Shown one piece after another: positions 34,725 through 43,302 of a stretch of DNA of 54,160 bases. The position numbers were made by a program, and so were the translations under genes. The notes under the pieces are model-generated. The model saw only the letters and a list, made by a program, of their open reading frames with translations. It did not search any database and was not told where the DNA came from. How positions within the stretch are numbered: the first letter of the stretch is position 1; every line of letters starts with the position of its first letter. The DNA is from an uncultured Lachnospiraceae bacterium (lineage in GTDB: Bacteria > Bacillota > Clostridia > Lachnospirales > Lachnospiraceae): the NCBI GenBank assembly GCA_910587715.1, contig CAJUMV010000028.1, positions 1-54,160 on the forward strand, given 5' to 3'.

Positions 34725-35425
34725 TCAACCTTTCCCTGCCATCTGTACCCGAATCCCCGCACCGTCAGCAAGTGCCTCGGATGGGACGGGTCTTCCTCTA
34801 TCTTCTCCCGCAGTCTGCGGATATAGACAGACAGCGTATTGTCGTCCACAAAGTTGCCGTTGCCGTCCCAGAGCACATCCAGAATCGTATTTCGCAAAAC
34901 CGTCTGCCCCTCGTTCCGGACAAGCAGACAGAGCAGGCGGTACTCCGCACTGGTCAGATTAAGCGGCTCGTCGTTCAAAAAAGCGCCGCCACCATACAAG
35001 TCAATGGACAACGGTCCGGAAACAAGTGGCTTCGCCCCGCCTGATTCGCTGATGCCGCTCCGCCGCAGCAGCGCACGTATTCTGGAGTAGAGTTCTCCCA
35101 GCTTAAAAGGTTTTGTGATATAATCGTCCGCGCCGCTGTCCAGCCCCCGTATCACATGGACCTCATCATCCATCGCCGTCAAAAAGATAATGGGGGTCAG
35201 ACTGCCCCGTTCCCGCACGAAACGGCACACATCCACGCCATTGCCGTCCGGCAGGGTGACGTCCAATAGCAGAAGGCTGTATGTCTTTGCTTCCAGACAG
35301 GCATATGCTGTTTTCACCGTCTGCGCCACGTCCACGATATATCCTTCCCTGCTCAGAGAATAGGTCAGCCCGTCGATCAGATCCGCGTCGTCCTCCATTA
35401 AAAGTATGGTCTGTTCCACTGTCAT
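34721..35425 (-). CDS. OmpR-family response regulator
   Basis: Receiver with phosphoacceptor D55 in LLLLDVTLPDG, TAMDD and DYITKPF, then a winged helix ending in TLSVYIRRLREKIEED and GFGYRW. AAGGAG is only 2-3 nt before the ATG; the GTG two codons later (35419) has better spacing and may be the true start. It probably activates the adjacent transporter operon. Confidence 0.93.
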   Translation of the reverse strand: MTVEQTILLMEDDADLIDGLTYSLSREGYIVDVAQTVKTAYACLEAKTYSLLLLDVTLPDGNGVDVCRFVRERGSLTPIIFLTAMDDEVHVIRGLDSGADDYITKPFKLGELYSRIRALLRRSGISESGGAKPLVSGPLSIDLYGGGAFLNDEPLNLTSAEYRLLCLLVRNEGQTVLRNTILDVLWDGNGNFVDDNTLSVYIRRLREKIEEDPSHPRHLLTVRGFGYRWQGKVE

Positions 35426-35530
35426 TCTCTCCTTATTTTCGTAAAATCACTACTCTATTTTGTCTCAAATCATTTCTTTCTGTCAACAGGCATTTTCATC
35501 TGCCTCTCTGTCAACGCCCTACATACAAAA

Positions 35531-35563
35531 AAGCGTTCACCGGCTTCCCGTCAGTAAACGCTT
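35531..35563 (-). terminator. intrinsic terminator after the coiled-coil gene, related to one at 15302
   Basis: AAGCGTT (35531-35537) pairs with AACGCTT (35557-35563). On the minus strand the stem ends in TTTTTT. Its loop CACCGGCTTCCCGTCAGT resembles that of the hairpin at 15302-15338. Confidence 0.75.
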
Positions 35564-35618
35564 CCCTGTAACTCAAATCGATGCGGTGAATGCCTCTTTT
35601 CCGGCTTTTCTCACACTA

Positions 35619-36167
35619 TTATTGGTCCGTAAACGTGGAATGCTGTCTCCTGTAGGTGTCCGTATCTTTCTGACTCAATTCCTGCTCCACCTGCGCCAGC
35701 TTGTTCTCCAGCTCCTTCGTCTTCTTCTCGTCTCCGGAAGCTGCCTTAAGCTGCTGTTCCAGCTCCTGCTTTTTCTGTTTCAGCTCCCGTATTTCCCGGT
35801 CTACCTTATCGGTATTTCCGACGCATTTCTCCTCGCCATTGTTCGGGTCGTCCGCATTTACTTTCGGGGATTTATTGTCTGCTTTCTTCGGGTCGTTAAA
35901 ATAAACTTTTTTATTGCCGTTCTCATCCTGCCCTACATGGTACAGACCGTTTGGCTTCTCCCCCGACTTTTCGCTGCTGATGTACTCGTCGTGCGGCACA
36001 GGTCTCTGGTTCGATGCCTGTTCTTCTTTCTGCACATTTTCGGCTTTCGCTGTCTTCTCCCCGTTCTGACTATTTTCCGCTTTCGCCGCCTCCTCCCGCT
36101 TTGCCTGCAGCCGGTCCGCATAGTCGTTCTTGTAAGTACTGCCGTTTACCTTGATTTCCATTGCCAT
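35619..36167 (-). CDS. hypothetical charged coiled-coil protein
   Basis: No family recognised. ATG 36167 is preceded by AAGGAGGA; the longer frame to 36284 is not needed. The product of 182 residues begins MAMEIKVNGSTYKNDYADRL, has a polar low-complexity middle rich in K, E, N and Q, and a clear coiled coil (DREIRELKQKKQELEQQLKA) towards the end. There is no signal peptide or membrane segment. It follows the agr-like kinase gene region in the same direction but is upstream of nothing obvious. Confidence 0.65.
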   Translation of the reverse strand: MAMEIKVNGSTYKNDYADRLQAKREEAAKAENSQNGEKTAKAENVQKEEQASNQRPVPHDEYISSEKSGEKPNGLYHVGQDENGNKKVYFNDPKKADNKSPKVNADDPNNGEEKCVGNTDKVDREIRELKQKKQELEQQLKAASGDEKKTKELENKLAQVEQELSQKDTDTYRRQHSTFTDQ

Positions 36168-36237
36168 TTTGATTGTCCTCCTTTTATCTCTGCATAATTC
36201 TGCCTGCATTATCTTTTTCGACATGCCAAAAGAGGAT

Positions 36238-37557
36238 TTAACCGTTTTGCCGTGGGATGCTTTCTGTATGCTGTGGAATGACAAGAAGAACGCTTAGGAG
36301 AAAAACTGTGCCCTGTGTTTTGACACTCATTGCACCCTGATATTTTTCCGCCACCGCCTTAATATTGGACAGACCCGTCCCCCGTCCAACAGGTCCTCTT
36401 CCTCGAAAACTATTCTCCACCTCCAGCAGGACAAAATCTCCCTGCATACGTCCCGTCACGCGGATATATCTTTCAGAGCCGTCCTCTATATCCCGACAGG
36501 CATGGATGGCGTTGTCTAAAGCATTTGACAGGATAATGCAAAAGTCAATATCGCGCACCGGACACGGATACGGCAAAAGCAGCGAGCAGTCCACGTCAAT
36601 CCCCATATTTTTTGCAATCCCCAATTTATTTCCCAGCAGAATATCCGCCACCGGGTTATTTGTGCTACAGGGAAAAGAAAGCGCCGCTGACATATCCGCC
36701 AAATCACCGATATAGGTAAGCGCTTCTTCCTGTTTCCCGTTTTGTAAAAGGTCTTTTACAACCGTGATATGATTTTTAATGTCGTGACGGAAAGCTTTTG
36801 TCTTATCATAGCGCGCCCGCGCCTCCTCCACATACCGATTCAGGGAATGCTCCTCCTGAGCCAGCAGGGACAATTCCGTATGCAGCCTGAAATTCTGGAG
36901 CGTTTTTTTGTACGCAAACAGAATGCAGAACAGGCTTGCCAGACCAAAAAGCTGCATCATCAGCATTTGATAATGATTGACGAATACAACGCTGCCGCCG
37001 ACATTCCTGACCGCTATATTTCCATAAAGAATCGAACTGATATATTCGTCCATAAAGAAAATCATCAGAATCGGAATCAGAATCATAAAAAGAGACTGCT
37101 TTTCTGCTGCCTCATCATGCAAAAAGAAACGGTACACCGCCTGATAGCAGCAAACCGCCAGCGCAAAAGACAGCAGTCCCATAAAAAGTGAAATGACAAC
37201 GGCAGCATTTTGATGCAGGGGCGAAAGCCACGGCTGCAAAATGCCCGAAAGGGAATTGACAATTCCAAAACTGAGTTCCATAATATCCACCGTCAGCGCC
37301 GCATATAAAATGACAGATTTCCAATTGTCATGGCATATAAAAATCCCCATTGCGACAAGCAGCAGTGCATAAATCAGATATTCGACAATGCTTCCTGCCG
37401 GCGCCGCCAGAATGATCACACACCCAAACGCCCCAAACAGCAGCTCAAAAAACAGCCTTCCTTTTTTCCGTAAAAACCGGACAAAAAAGAAAAAGCCAAG
37501 CAGCAGCTGGATAGCGGCTAAGATATATCTGTTGAAAAAATCGATATACTCTTCCAT
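36238..37557 (-). CDS. GHKL-domain sensor kinase (AgrC-like)
   Basis: The 439-residue protein has six or seven membrane helices in residues 1-220, then a coiled linker and the GHKL-type kinase: phosphoacceptor H258 in TKAFRHDIKNHITVVKDLL, N box IILSNALDNAIHAC and a G box GRGTGLSNIKAVAEKY. This is the architecture of AgrC and related peptide-pheromone receptors. ATG 37557 follows GGGAG. No agrB or agrD gene is nearby, so the ligand is unknown. Its gene follows the LytTR regulator gene by 80 bp. Confidence 0.9.
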   Translation of the reverse strand: MEEYIDFFNRYILAAIQLLLGFFFFVRFLRKKGRLFFELLFGAFGCVIILAAPAGSIVEYLIYALLLVAMGIFICHDNWKSVILYAALTVDIMELSFGIVNSLSGILQPWLSPLHQNAAVVISLFMGLLSFALAVCCYQAVYRFFLHDEAAEKQSLFMILIPILMIFFMDEYISSILYGNIAVRNVGGSVVFVNHYQMLMMQLFGLASLFCILFAYKKTLQNFRLHTELSLLAQEEHSLNRYVEEARARYDKTKAFRHDIKNHITVVKDLLQNGKQEEALTYIGDLADMSAALSFPCSTNNPVADILLGNKLGIAKNMGIDVDCSLLLPYPCPVRDIDFCIILSNALDNAIHACRDIEDGSERYIRVTGRMQGDFVLLEVENSFRGRGPVGRGTGLSNIKAVAEKYQGAMSVKTQGTVFLLSVLLVIPQHTESIPRQNG

Positions 37558-37637
37558 CTTACAGTCTCCCATTTTCCGACCAAATCCGCGCGTTCTTGCG
37601 AAATCTTGCAGCAAGTGCAAAATCCCGCGCCAAACTG

Positions 37638-38345
37638 TTAGCTCCAGCTTTTCATATACTGCAAAATCACCTCGGAAAACGCTTTGCTGCGCAGTCTGGA
37701 AATAGGGATTTCCTTCCCATTCTCCATATATGCCACGCCGTTTTTGTAACTCTTCAAATATTTTAAGTTAATCAGAAAACTCCTGTGGCATCGGAAAAAC
37801 CGGCTGTCCAATCTTTCCTCCAGATTTTCAATCTTGTCATAAAAATCCACCACCTCCGACGACGCCAGATGCAGATACACTTTTCTGTCAATGACCTCGG
37901 CAAAAACAATCTCTTCAAAAGGAATAATACTTCTCTCATAGCCCTTCTGCACGAGCAGCTTTTCCTCGCTGACATTCTGCATGGAAGCAAACAGACGCTC
38001 CATCGTCTTTGTAAACCGCTTCTTCTCAACCGGCTTCACCAGATAATCATACGCCTGCACCTCAAAGGACTGGAACACCATCTCCTCCAGAACCGTAACG
38101 AAAATAAGATATCCTTTAAAATTCCGACTGCGCAGTTTCCTCGCCGTCTCCATGCCATCCATTCCCTTCATCTGGATATCGAGGAACAGAATGTCTATGC
38201 TCTTGTCGTACCGCAACAATTCCTCCCCGCAGGAAAAGCAGACGATAGACGTTTCCATATTTTTTGCGCGGAAAAACCCGGACGCCAGTTTTTTTATCTG
38301 CTCCGCTATCATTTTTTCGTCGTCACAGACTGCAACCATAATCAT
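37638..38345 (-). CDS. LytTR-family response regulator (AgrA-like)
   Basis: Receiver with VCDDEK and D56 in ILFLDIQMKG, then a LytTR DNA-binding domain (YERSIIPFEEIVFAEVIDRK, RFFRCHRSFLINLKYLKSYK). AAGGAGGG precedes ATG 38345. It is the partner of the GHKL kinase encoded downstream. Confidence 0.92.
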   Translation of the reverse strand: MIMVAVCDDEKMIAEQIKKLASGFFRAKNMETSIVCFSCGEELLRYDKSIDILFLDIQMKGMDGMETARKLRSRNFKGYLIFVTVLEEMVFQSFEVQAYDYLVKPVEKKRFTKTMERLFASMQNVSEEKLLVQKGYERSIIPFEEIVFAEVIDRKVYLHLASSEVVDFYDKIENLEERLDSRFFRCHRSFLINLKYLKSYKNGVAYMENGKEIPISRLRSKAFSEVILQYMKSWS

Positions 38346-38436
38346 CAGACTGCCCTCCTTACGGAACTGTTGTGTCATTTCCGTTCCTAAAGATGGTATT
38401 ATATCACGTTCGTTTACGGGCGACAACAGAGGTGCG

Positions 38437-38465
38437 GTGGGATGCGGCAGGGATGCTGTGGAATG
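38437..38465. repeat. 29-bp imperfect repeat of the kinase gene 3' end
   Basis: GTGGGATGC, seven variable bases and ATGCTGTGGAATG occur here and at 36252-36280, inside the end of the GHKL kinase gene in the same orientation. It may be the remnant of a second kinase gene once located upstream of the regulator. Confidence 0.55.
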
Positions 38466-38517
38466 CGCTGCTTTTAAAAGCTAAGGTCGATTGCAGGTCA
38501 ATTACATTTTTCTGTTC

Positions 38518-38546
38518 TTGACATTTGGTATGCCGCCCCTTACAAT
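38518..38546 (+). promoter_or_regulatory. promoter of the Uma2-like gene
   Basis: TTGACA (38518-38523), 17 bp and TACAAT (38541-38546) form a strong promoter about 200 bp before the gene. The 400-bp gap 38346-38745 otherwise holds the direct repeat at 38437 and no visible gene; a 190-nt untranslated leader follows from this promoter. Confidence 0.65.
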
Positions 38547-38745
38547 GGACACAAAGCATATATCTTTCTTGATAACAAATATCCGACATATCCTTTATAT
38601 GGCGGGGTCAAACAAACCGATCCATTTTCGGTTTCCAGTCTGTGATTCAGAATTTCTATGCTTTTAAATCAACCAACACAATTTAAGAGCAGGAGATTCC
38701 AAACAGATACTGTCCGAATTGCTCCTGCCAAACAGGAGGAAAACT

Positions 38746-39399
38746 ATGGAAGTCAGAAAACTACGGGAATGGAACGAAACAGAAACGAGGGAACGGTTTA
38801 TGGAAATCAGTGGCGGAAAAGGCTATACGCTCGCGGATATCGAGGCACTACCCGATGGGGAACGCGCGGAACTGATTGACGGGGAGATGTTTCGGATGGA
38901 CGCGCCTTTGCGGATTCATCAGGATATCGTCATGGAATTGTCTTTTGAAATCAAATCCTATATCCGTAAAAATATGGGAAACTGTAAAGTGTACGCCGCA
39001 CCCTTTGCGGTGCGCATCAAAAAAGACAACCGCAACTATGTGGAACCGGATATTTCCATAGTCTGCGACCATGAAAAACTTGACAAAAAAGGCTGCTATG
39101 GCGCGCCAGACTGGGTGATTGAGATTTTGTCGCCTTCCAGCGTGAAGATGGATTGTGAGAGGAAAGTCAAATTATACTGCGAGACGGGCGTGCGTGAATA
39201 TTGGATTGTGGCCCCCGAAAAGGAAACAGTTACCGTGTATGATTTTGCGCACAGCGACACAGCACAACCAACAGACGGCGCCTGCGCATTGGCAGCAGAG
39301 CCATGGAATAAGCCCTTGCTCTACTCCTTTACCAAACAGGTGAAAGCGGGGATTTTCAAGAATCTGTGGCTGGATTTTTCGAAGCTGGATTTGCGCTGA
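38746..39399 (+). CDS. Uma2 family (DUF820) PD-(D/E)XK nuclease-like protein
   Basis: The nuclease-like core has ELIDGEMF, VYAAPFAVRIKK, NYVEPDISIVCD (catalytic D) and DWVIEILSPSS with E-x-L-S, then KLYCETGVREYWIV, all typical of Uma2. AGGAGG stands 7 nt before ATG 38746. The function is not known; many bacteria carry such genes singly. Confidence 0.9.
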   Translation: MEVRKLREWNETETRERFMEISGGKGYTLADIEALPDGERAELIDGEMFRMDAPLRIHQDIVMELSFEIKSYIRKNMGNCKVYAAPFAVRIKKDNRNYVEPDISIVCDHEKLDKKGCYGAPDWVIEILSPSSVKMDCERKVKLYCETGVREYWIVAPEKETVTVYDFAHSDTAQPTDGACALAAEPWNKPLLYSFTKQVKAGIFKNLWLDFSKLDLR

Positions 39400-39440
39400 C
39401 GCAAACAAAAAGACATAATCATAGTGGGCTACACGCTTAA

Positions 39441-39911
39441 CTATCCTATCTCCCTCCGATGCTGCAGATGAATCCCGATATGCCCTATTCCTAAAATCAC
39501 ACTGGCAATCAACATCCATATTACCTTTCCATATATCCCGAGCAAAAAGAACGCCAGCACCGGCAGCGTCGCCCCAGCCACCGGAATCCCCAAAAGGCTG
39601 CTGTAAAAATCAGCTAACCTGCGCTCACTCCTAAAATACCGCACCCACCAGATTTCGTACATGACCATCAGCACAACCGCCGCCGCAAGCCACCATGACC
39701 AATTTGACCACTCCCGTAAGTTGAAATCTGAAAAGATAAGGGCACAGCATGTCGTCAATACCTCTCCCGCCCGTTCCAGCAAAGACAGAAATCTGTTTTC
39801 TCCTTCTGCGCTGTAATCCTGCGGCTGTTCTTTTGTCCAAATCAGATTCGGCACAAACAGCATAATCAGAAATACCAGCCCCACATACGAAAATCCCAAA
39901 TGACCAAGCAT
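39441..39911 (-). CDS. hypothetical integral membrane protein
   Basis: A 156-residue protein with four hydrophobic helices (about 5-25, 45-62, 73-90, 115-150) and the start LGFSYVGLVFLIMLFVPNL followed by IWTKEQPQDY. I do not recognise a characterised family. GGAGGAG precedes the ATG. It lies 69 bp upstream of the tRNA-Val 3' end. Confidence 0.65.
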   Translation of the reverse strand: MLGHLGFSYVGLVFLIMLFVPNLIWTKEQPQDYSAEGENRFLSLLERAGEVLTTCCALIFSDFNLREWSNWSWWLAAAVVLMVMYEIWWVRYFRSERRLADFYSSLLGIPVAGATLPVLAFFLLGIYGKVIWMLIASVILGIGHIGIHLQHRREIG

Positions 39912-39979
39912 ATCCGCTCTCCTCCCTGTCAGAACGATTTGCCTTAGCTCCTCACGCCATACAAACAGGCAATGAAAAA

Positions 39980-40053
39980 TGGAAGCAAAGGGGCTCGAAC
40001 CCTTGACCTCCCGCTAGTCAGGCGAGCGCTCATCCCAGCTGAGCTATGCTTCC
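39980..40053 (-). tRNA. tRNA-Val (GAC)
   Basis: Minus-strand cloverleaf: acceptor GGAAGCA/TGCTTCC, D stem GCTC/GAGC, anticodon stem CTCGC/GCGGG, loop CTGACTA with anticodon GAC, T stem AAGGG/CCCTT, discriminator A, no encoded CCA. All stems pair. Position 37 is U, where a purine is usual. Confidence 0.85.
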
Positions 40054-40218
40054 ATTGCATTTATTCTAACATAATGATGTTGTTTTGAAAAGGATTATAC
40101 AGATATGTTCCTATTTTTGATTATATGTATAATTAATCTTTTGCACATAAACTATATCATTTTGCGCAAAAATATGGTATTTTCTAATTAATTACCTTGT
40201 TGGATTGGGAGTAACAAA

Positions 40219-41016
40219 ATGAAAAAGAAAGTTCTGCTGCTTGGCGGCAATAGCTTCGTCGGGCAATCAATGATTTCAGGTTTGGAATACAGCTATCAAA
40301 TCATTCCGACAGCGGGACATCATGCTCCGGAAAACGGATATCAACTGCTGGCAGAAGAACCGGATAAATTACTGGAAATCTTAGCTTATGAAAACCCGGA
40401 AATTGTTATCTCTTCTATTCGCGGAGACTACCCGTCACAAATGAATTTTCATAAAACGCTAGCGAATTGGCTGTCTGGGAAGCAGAAACGTTTACTGTAT
40501 ATATCCACAGCGAATGTATTTGACGGCGACTTATCCAAGCCTTGGGCGGAACATGATCCGCCGATGCCGGAATCCGATTATGGCAGTTTCAAACGGGACT
40601 GTGAGACTATGCTGGGAAACATCCTTGAAAACCAACTGATTATCTTCCGATTGGCTGCCGTCTGGAGCGCGGACTGCCCAAGAGTGCAACAATTGAAACG
40701 GCACAGCCAAACGAAAGAGCCTTACCATACTTACCCTGATTACAATATTAATGTAACGCCAGCAGGACAAATAGGAACCTACGCAAAATATGTTCTTGAA
40801 AACAACTTGCACGGCATTTTTCATGTAGGAACCACGGATACCGTGAATTACTTTTCTTTTGAGAAAATGGTATGTGAAGCGCTTAACATTAACCTGCCGC
40901 AGTTTGTTGCAGAAACAGAAGGCACAGAGTCATTTTTTGCAATACTTCCGACAAGGAAGGAAATCCCGGACGACCTGCAGATGACAGTTTCAGATGTGCT
41001 GTCGGCATTAATATGA
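40219..41016 (+). CDS. RmlD-like NAD(P)-dependent sugar epimerase/reductase
   Basis: Rossmann motif LLGGNSFVGQS at residues 6-16, ISSIRGDYPSQ, STANVFDG and the YxxxK pair in DYGSFKRD match the RmlD/SDR extended family. At 265 residues it is a bit short. It would reduce or epimerise a nucleotide-sugar, but no other polysaccharide genes are present, so the pathway is unknown. It begins after a gap with AT-rich promoter sequence. Confidence 0.85.
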   Translation: MKKKVLLLGGNSFVGQSMISGLEYSYQIIPTAGHHAPENGYQLLAEEPDKLLEILAYENPEIVISSIRGDYPSQMNFHKTLANWLSGKQKRLLYISTANVFDGDLSKPWAEHDPPMPESDYGSFKRDCETMLGNILENQLIIFRLAAVWSADCPRVQQLKRHSQTKEPYHTYPDYNINVTPAGQIGTYAKYVLENNLHGIFHVGTTDTVNYFSFEKMVCEALNINLPQFVAETEGTESFFAILPTRKEIPDDLQMTVSDVLSALI

Positions 41017-41031
41017 GGCTTTCACCTAAAA

Positions 41032-41068
41032 AATCCCATATACAAGCATTCCACCTGTATATGGGATT
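41032..41068. terminator. bidirectional intrinsic terminator
   Basis: AATCCCATATACA (41032-41044) and TGTATATGGGATT (41056-41068) pair perfectly over 13 bp, flanked by T-runs on the minus strand. It serves both gdhA and the RmlD-like gene. Confidence 0.85.
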
Positions 41069-41090
41069 CTTATTATTTAATCAACATACA

Positions 41091-42437
41091 TTACACAATC
41101 CCCTGTGCCTTCATCGCCTCAGCAACTTTCAAGAAGCCCGCGATGTTCGCGCCTGCCACGTAGTCGCCTTCCTTGCCGTACTTCTTGGAAGCCTCGTCAA
41201 GGCTGTGGAAGATATTCACCATGATGCCCTGCAGCTTGGAGTCCACCTCCTCGAACGTCCAGGAAAGTCTCTCGGAGTTCTGGCTCATCTCCAGTGCGGA
41301 GGTTGCCACGCCGCCTGCGTTTGACGCCTTGCCGGGGCAGAACAGCACGCCGTTCTTCTGCAGATACTCCGTCGCTTCCATGGTAGTAGGCATGTTCGCG
41401 CCCTCTGCCACTGCGAAACAGCCGTTCGCCACAAGCATCTTCGCATCCTCTAAATCCAGCTCGTTCTGGGTCGCGCAGGGAAGGGCGATATCGCACTTCA
41501 CGCTCCATACGCCATGCTCGCCGTTCTTCTTCTCATGATACTCTGCGCTGGGACGCATTGCCGCATACTCTGTCAGACGGGCGCGCTTCACTTCCTTCAC
41601 TTCCTGCAAAGTCGCCACGTCGATGCCATCGGGATCATAAATCCAGCCCGTAGAATCGGAGCAGGTCACAGGCTTGCCGCCGAGCTGCTGCGCTTTCTGG
41701 ATCGCGTAGATCGCCACGTTGCCCGCGCCGGACACAGCGATGGTCTTGCCCTTGATGTCCTTGCCGTTGCACTTAAGCATCTCCTCTGTCAGATAGAGCA
41801 GACCGTAGCCGGTTGCTTCCGTTCTTGCAAGGGAACCGCCGTAGGTAAGACCCTTACCTGTCAGCACACCCTCATACAGATTGCGGATTCTCTTATACTG
41901 ACCGAACATAAAGCCAATCTCTCGACCGCCAACACCGATATCACCGGCAGGCACGTCGGTATCCGCACCGATATGTTTGCAGAGCTCTGTCATAAAGCTC
42001 TGGCAGAATGCCATCACTTCCCTGTCGGATTTTCCCTTAGGGTCGAAGTCGGAACCGCCCTTGCCGCCGCCAATCGGCAGACCTGTCAGGGAGTTTTTGA
42101 AAATCTGCTCAAAGCCAAGGAATTTGATGATACCTAAGTTTACGGAAGGATGGAAACGCAAACCTCCCTTATAAGGACCAATCGCGCTGTTGAACTGTAC
42201 GCGGAATCCGTTATTTACCTGCACCTGTCCCTTGTCATCCACCCAAGGAACGCGGAACTGCACGATTCTCTCCGGAACCGTCAGACGCTCTAAAAGCGCA
42301 TCCTTTCTGTATGCATCCTCGTCCGCTTCAATCACCACACGCAGGGACTCCAGTACCTCTTTCACTGCCTGATGGAACTCCGGCTGCGCGGGGTTTTTCG
42401 CTACAACTAACTCATAAACCTCATCAACATATGACAT
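41091..42437 (-). CDS. gdhA: NADP-specific glutamate dehydrogenase
   Basis: The 448-residue enzyme interconverts 2-oxoglutarate plus ammonia and glutamate. Seen are GPYKGGLRFHPSVN, the catalytic lysine region PIGGGKGGSDFDPKGKS, PAGDIGVGGREIGFMFG, the Rossmann GAGNV and EGANMPTT. Length and motifs match the hexameric NADP enzyme of bacteria. ATG 42437 follows AAGGAGGA; the longer frame to 42509 overlaps the promoter. It is a main ammonia-assimilation route in Clostridia. Confidence 0.96.
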   Translation of the reverse strand: MSYVDEVYELVVAKNPAQPEFHQAVKEVLESLRVVIEADEDAYRKDALLERLTVPERIVQFRVPWVDDKGQVQVNNGFRVQFNSAIGPYKGGLRFHPSVNLGIIKFLGFEQIFKNSLTGLPIGGGKGGSDFDPKGKSDREVMAFCQSFMTELCKHIGADTDVPAGDIGVGGREIGFMFGQYKRIRNLYEGVLTGKGLTYGGSLARTEATGYGLLYLTEEMLKCNGKDIKGKTIAVSGAGNVAIYAIQKAQQLGGKPVTCSDSTGWIYDPDGIDVATLQEVKEVKRARLTEYAAMRPSAEYHEKKNGEHGVWSVKCDIALPCATQNELDLEDAKMLVANGCFAVAEGANMPTTMEATEYLQKNGVLFCPGKASNAGGVATSALEMSQNSERLSWTFEEVDSKLQGIMVNIFHSLDEASKKYGKEGDYVAGANIAGFLKVAEAMKAQGIV

Positions 42438-42480
42438 TGTGTTATGTCCTCCTTCTTGCTTGTATACATTACCATGTACC

Positions 42481-42509
42481 ATTATAGTATGCCATATGGA
42501 AAACCACAA
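42481..42509 (-). promoter_or_regulatory. gdhA promoter
   Basis: On the minus strand TTGTGG (42504-42509), 17 bp and TATAAT (42481-42486). The start site would be about 40 nt before the gdhA start codon. Confidence 0.7.
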
Positions 42510-42645
42510 GAAAATTTAGCGAATTAAAGTGTAAAAATTTACCCTGTATTTTTTAGTTATATTGTACAATAATACCAAAATACTTGTATACAAAATCTGC
42601 TATAGTTTTCCTCGACGTGAAAAGCTATGCTTTCCGCGGCATAAT

Positions 42646-43077
42646 TCACAGATATTCCTTCAACCGTTCTATGCTTTTCTCCTCAAAATCCACCAGTTCC
42701 TTTGCCAGCTCCACCGCCGCGTCCGTGGCAAGGGCATTATGCTTCAGGCTCTTCCACATGCTGGTAATCCCTCGGTTGCTTTCCTGAATCATCATTTCCG
42801 CCAGATGCCCGGTGCTGACATTAAATGCTGTGTTGGCATGGATACTGCCCTTTAGCATCATTTCTCCAATCTGGCTTGTGCGATACCCCTCACCGTTCTG
42901 CTGTAAAATCTGGTCCAGCGCCCGGTTATGAATATCCGCATAATGCAGGGACTGTCTGGACAATGTGATGGAAAATTCATCGTTTCCGATTTTATCCAGA
43001 ATCGTGTCAATCGCCGTCATTCCCATCTGCGTGCTTTTCTGTATTTCCCTCAAAACCATCTCGTCTTCATGTTTCAT
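42646..43077 (-). CDS. hypothetical helical (ferritin-like?) protein
   Basis: The 143-residue product is all-helical with many Met, Glu and His (MVLREIQKSTQMGMTAIDTI, LSRQSLHYADIHNRALDQIL, HLAEMMIQESNRGITSMWK). This pattern resembles ferritin-like four-helix proteins, but I see no clear ExxH pair set, so metal binding is unproven. ATG 43077 follows AGGAGC. The longer frame to 43203 runs into the structured element upstream and is discounted. Confidence 0.6.
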   Translation of the reverse strand: MKHEDEMVLREIQKSTQMGMTAIDTILDKIGNDEFSITLSRQSLHYADIHNRALDQILQQNGEGYRTSQIGEMMLKGSIHANTAFNVSTGHLAEMMIQESNRGITSMWKSLKHNALATDAAVELAKELVDFEEKSIERLKEYL

Positions 43078-43097
43078 GGATTGGGCTCCTTTCTTCC

Positions 43098-43228
43098 TAT
43101 ACGCGAATAAGCAGACTCGAGATGCTTCGCATCTCTCACTCGCGTTGCTCGCCATAAGCCATGCTGTGTAGCTGCTCATGCAAGCATGGCATCTACTCAG
43201 CATGTCTTCTGGTTCTGCTTATACGCGC
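43098..43228. repeat. structured 130-bp intergenic element with terminal inverted repeats
   Basis: CGCGAATAAGCAGA (43102-43115) and TCTGCTTATACGCG (43214-43227) are inverted repeats (13 of 14 paired). Between them are the hairpins GAGATGC/GCATCTC (43119-43135) and GCCATGCT/AGCATGGC (43158-43190). No ORF or promoter is evident. It may be a MITE-like or REP-like element, or an RNA leader for the minus-strand gene. Confidence 0.6.
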
Positions 43229-43234
43229 AAAAAA

Positions 43235-43269
43235 TGGACAGATATGGGTAACATACCCTCATCTGTCCA
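43235..43269 (-). terminator. intrinsic terminator after the SH3 membrane protein gene
   Basis: TGGACAGATATGGGTA (43235-43250) and TACCCTCATCTGTCCA (43254-43269) pair with two mismatches around ACA, and on the minus strand TTTTTT follows. Confidence 0.8.
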
Positions 43270-43302
43270 GTCTTTCCGGTTTATTCCGTTTTTAAACAAT
43301 GC

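Noticed and set aside
38658..38879. Short plus-strand ORF before Uma2
   Set aside because: Overlaps the Uma2 start in another frame; no ribosome binding site.
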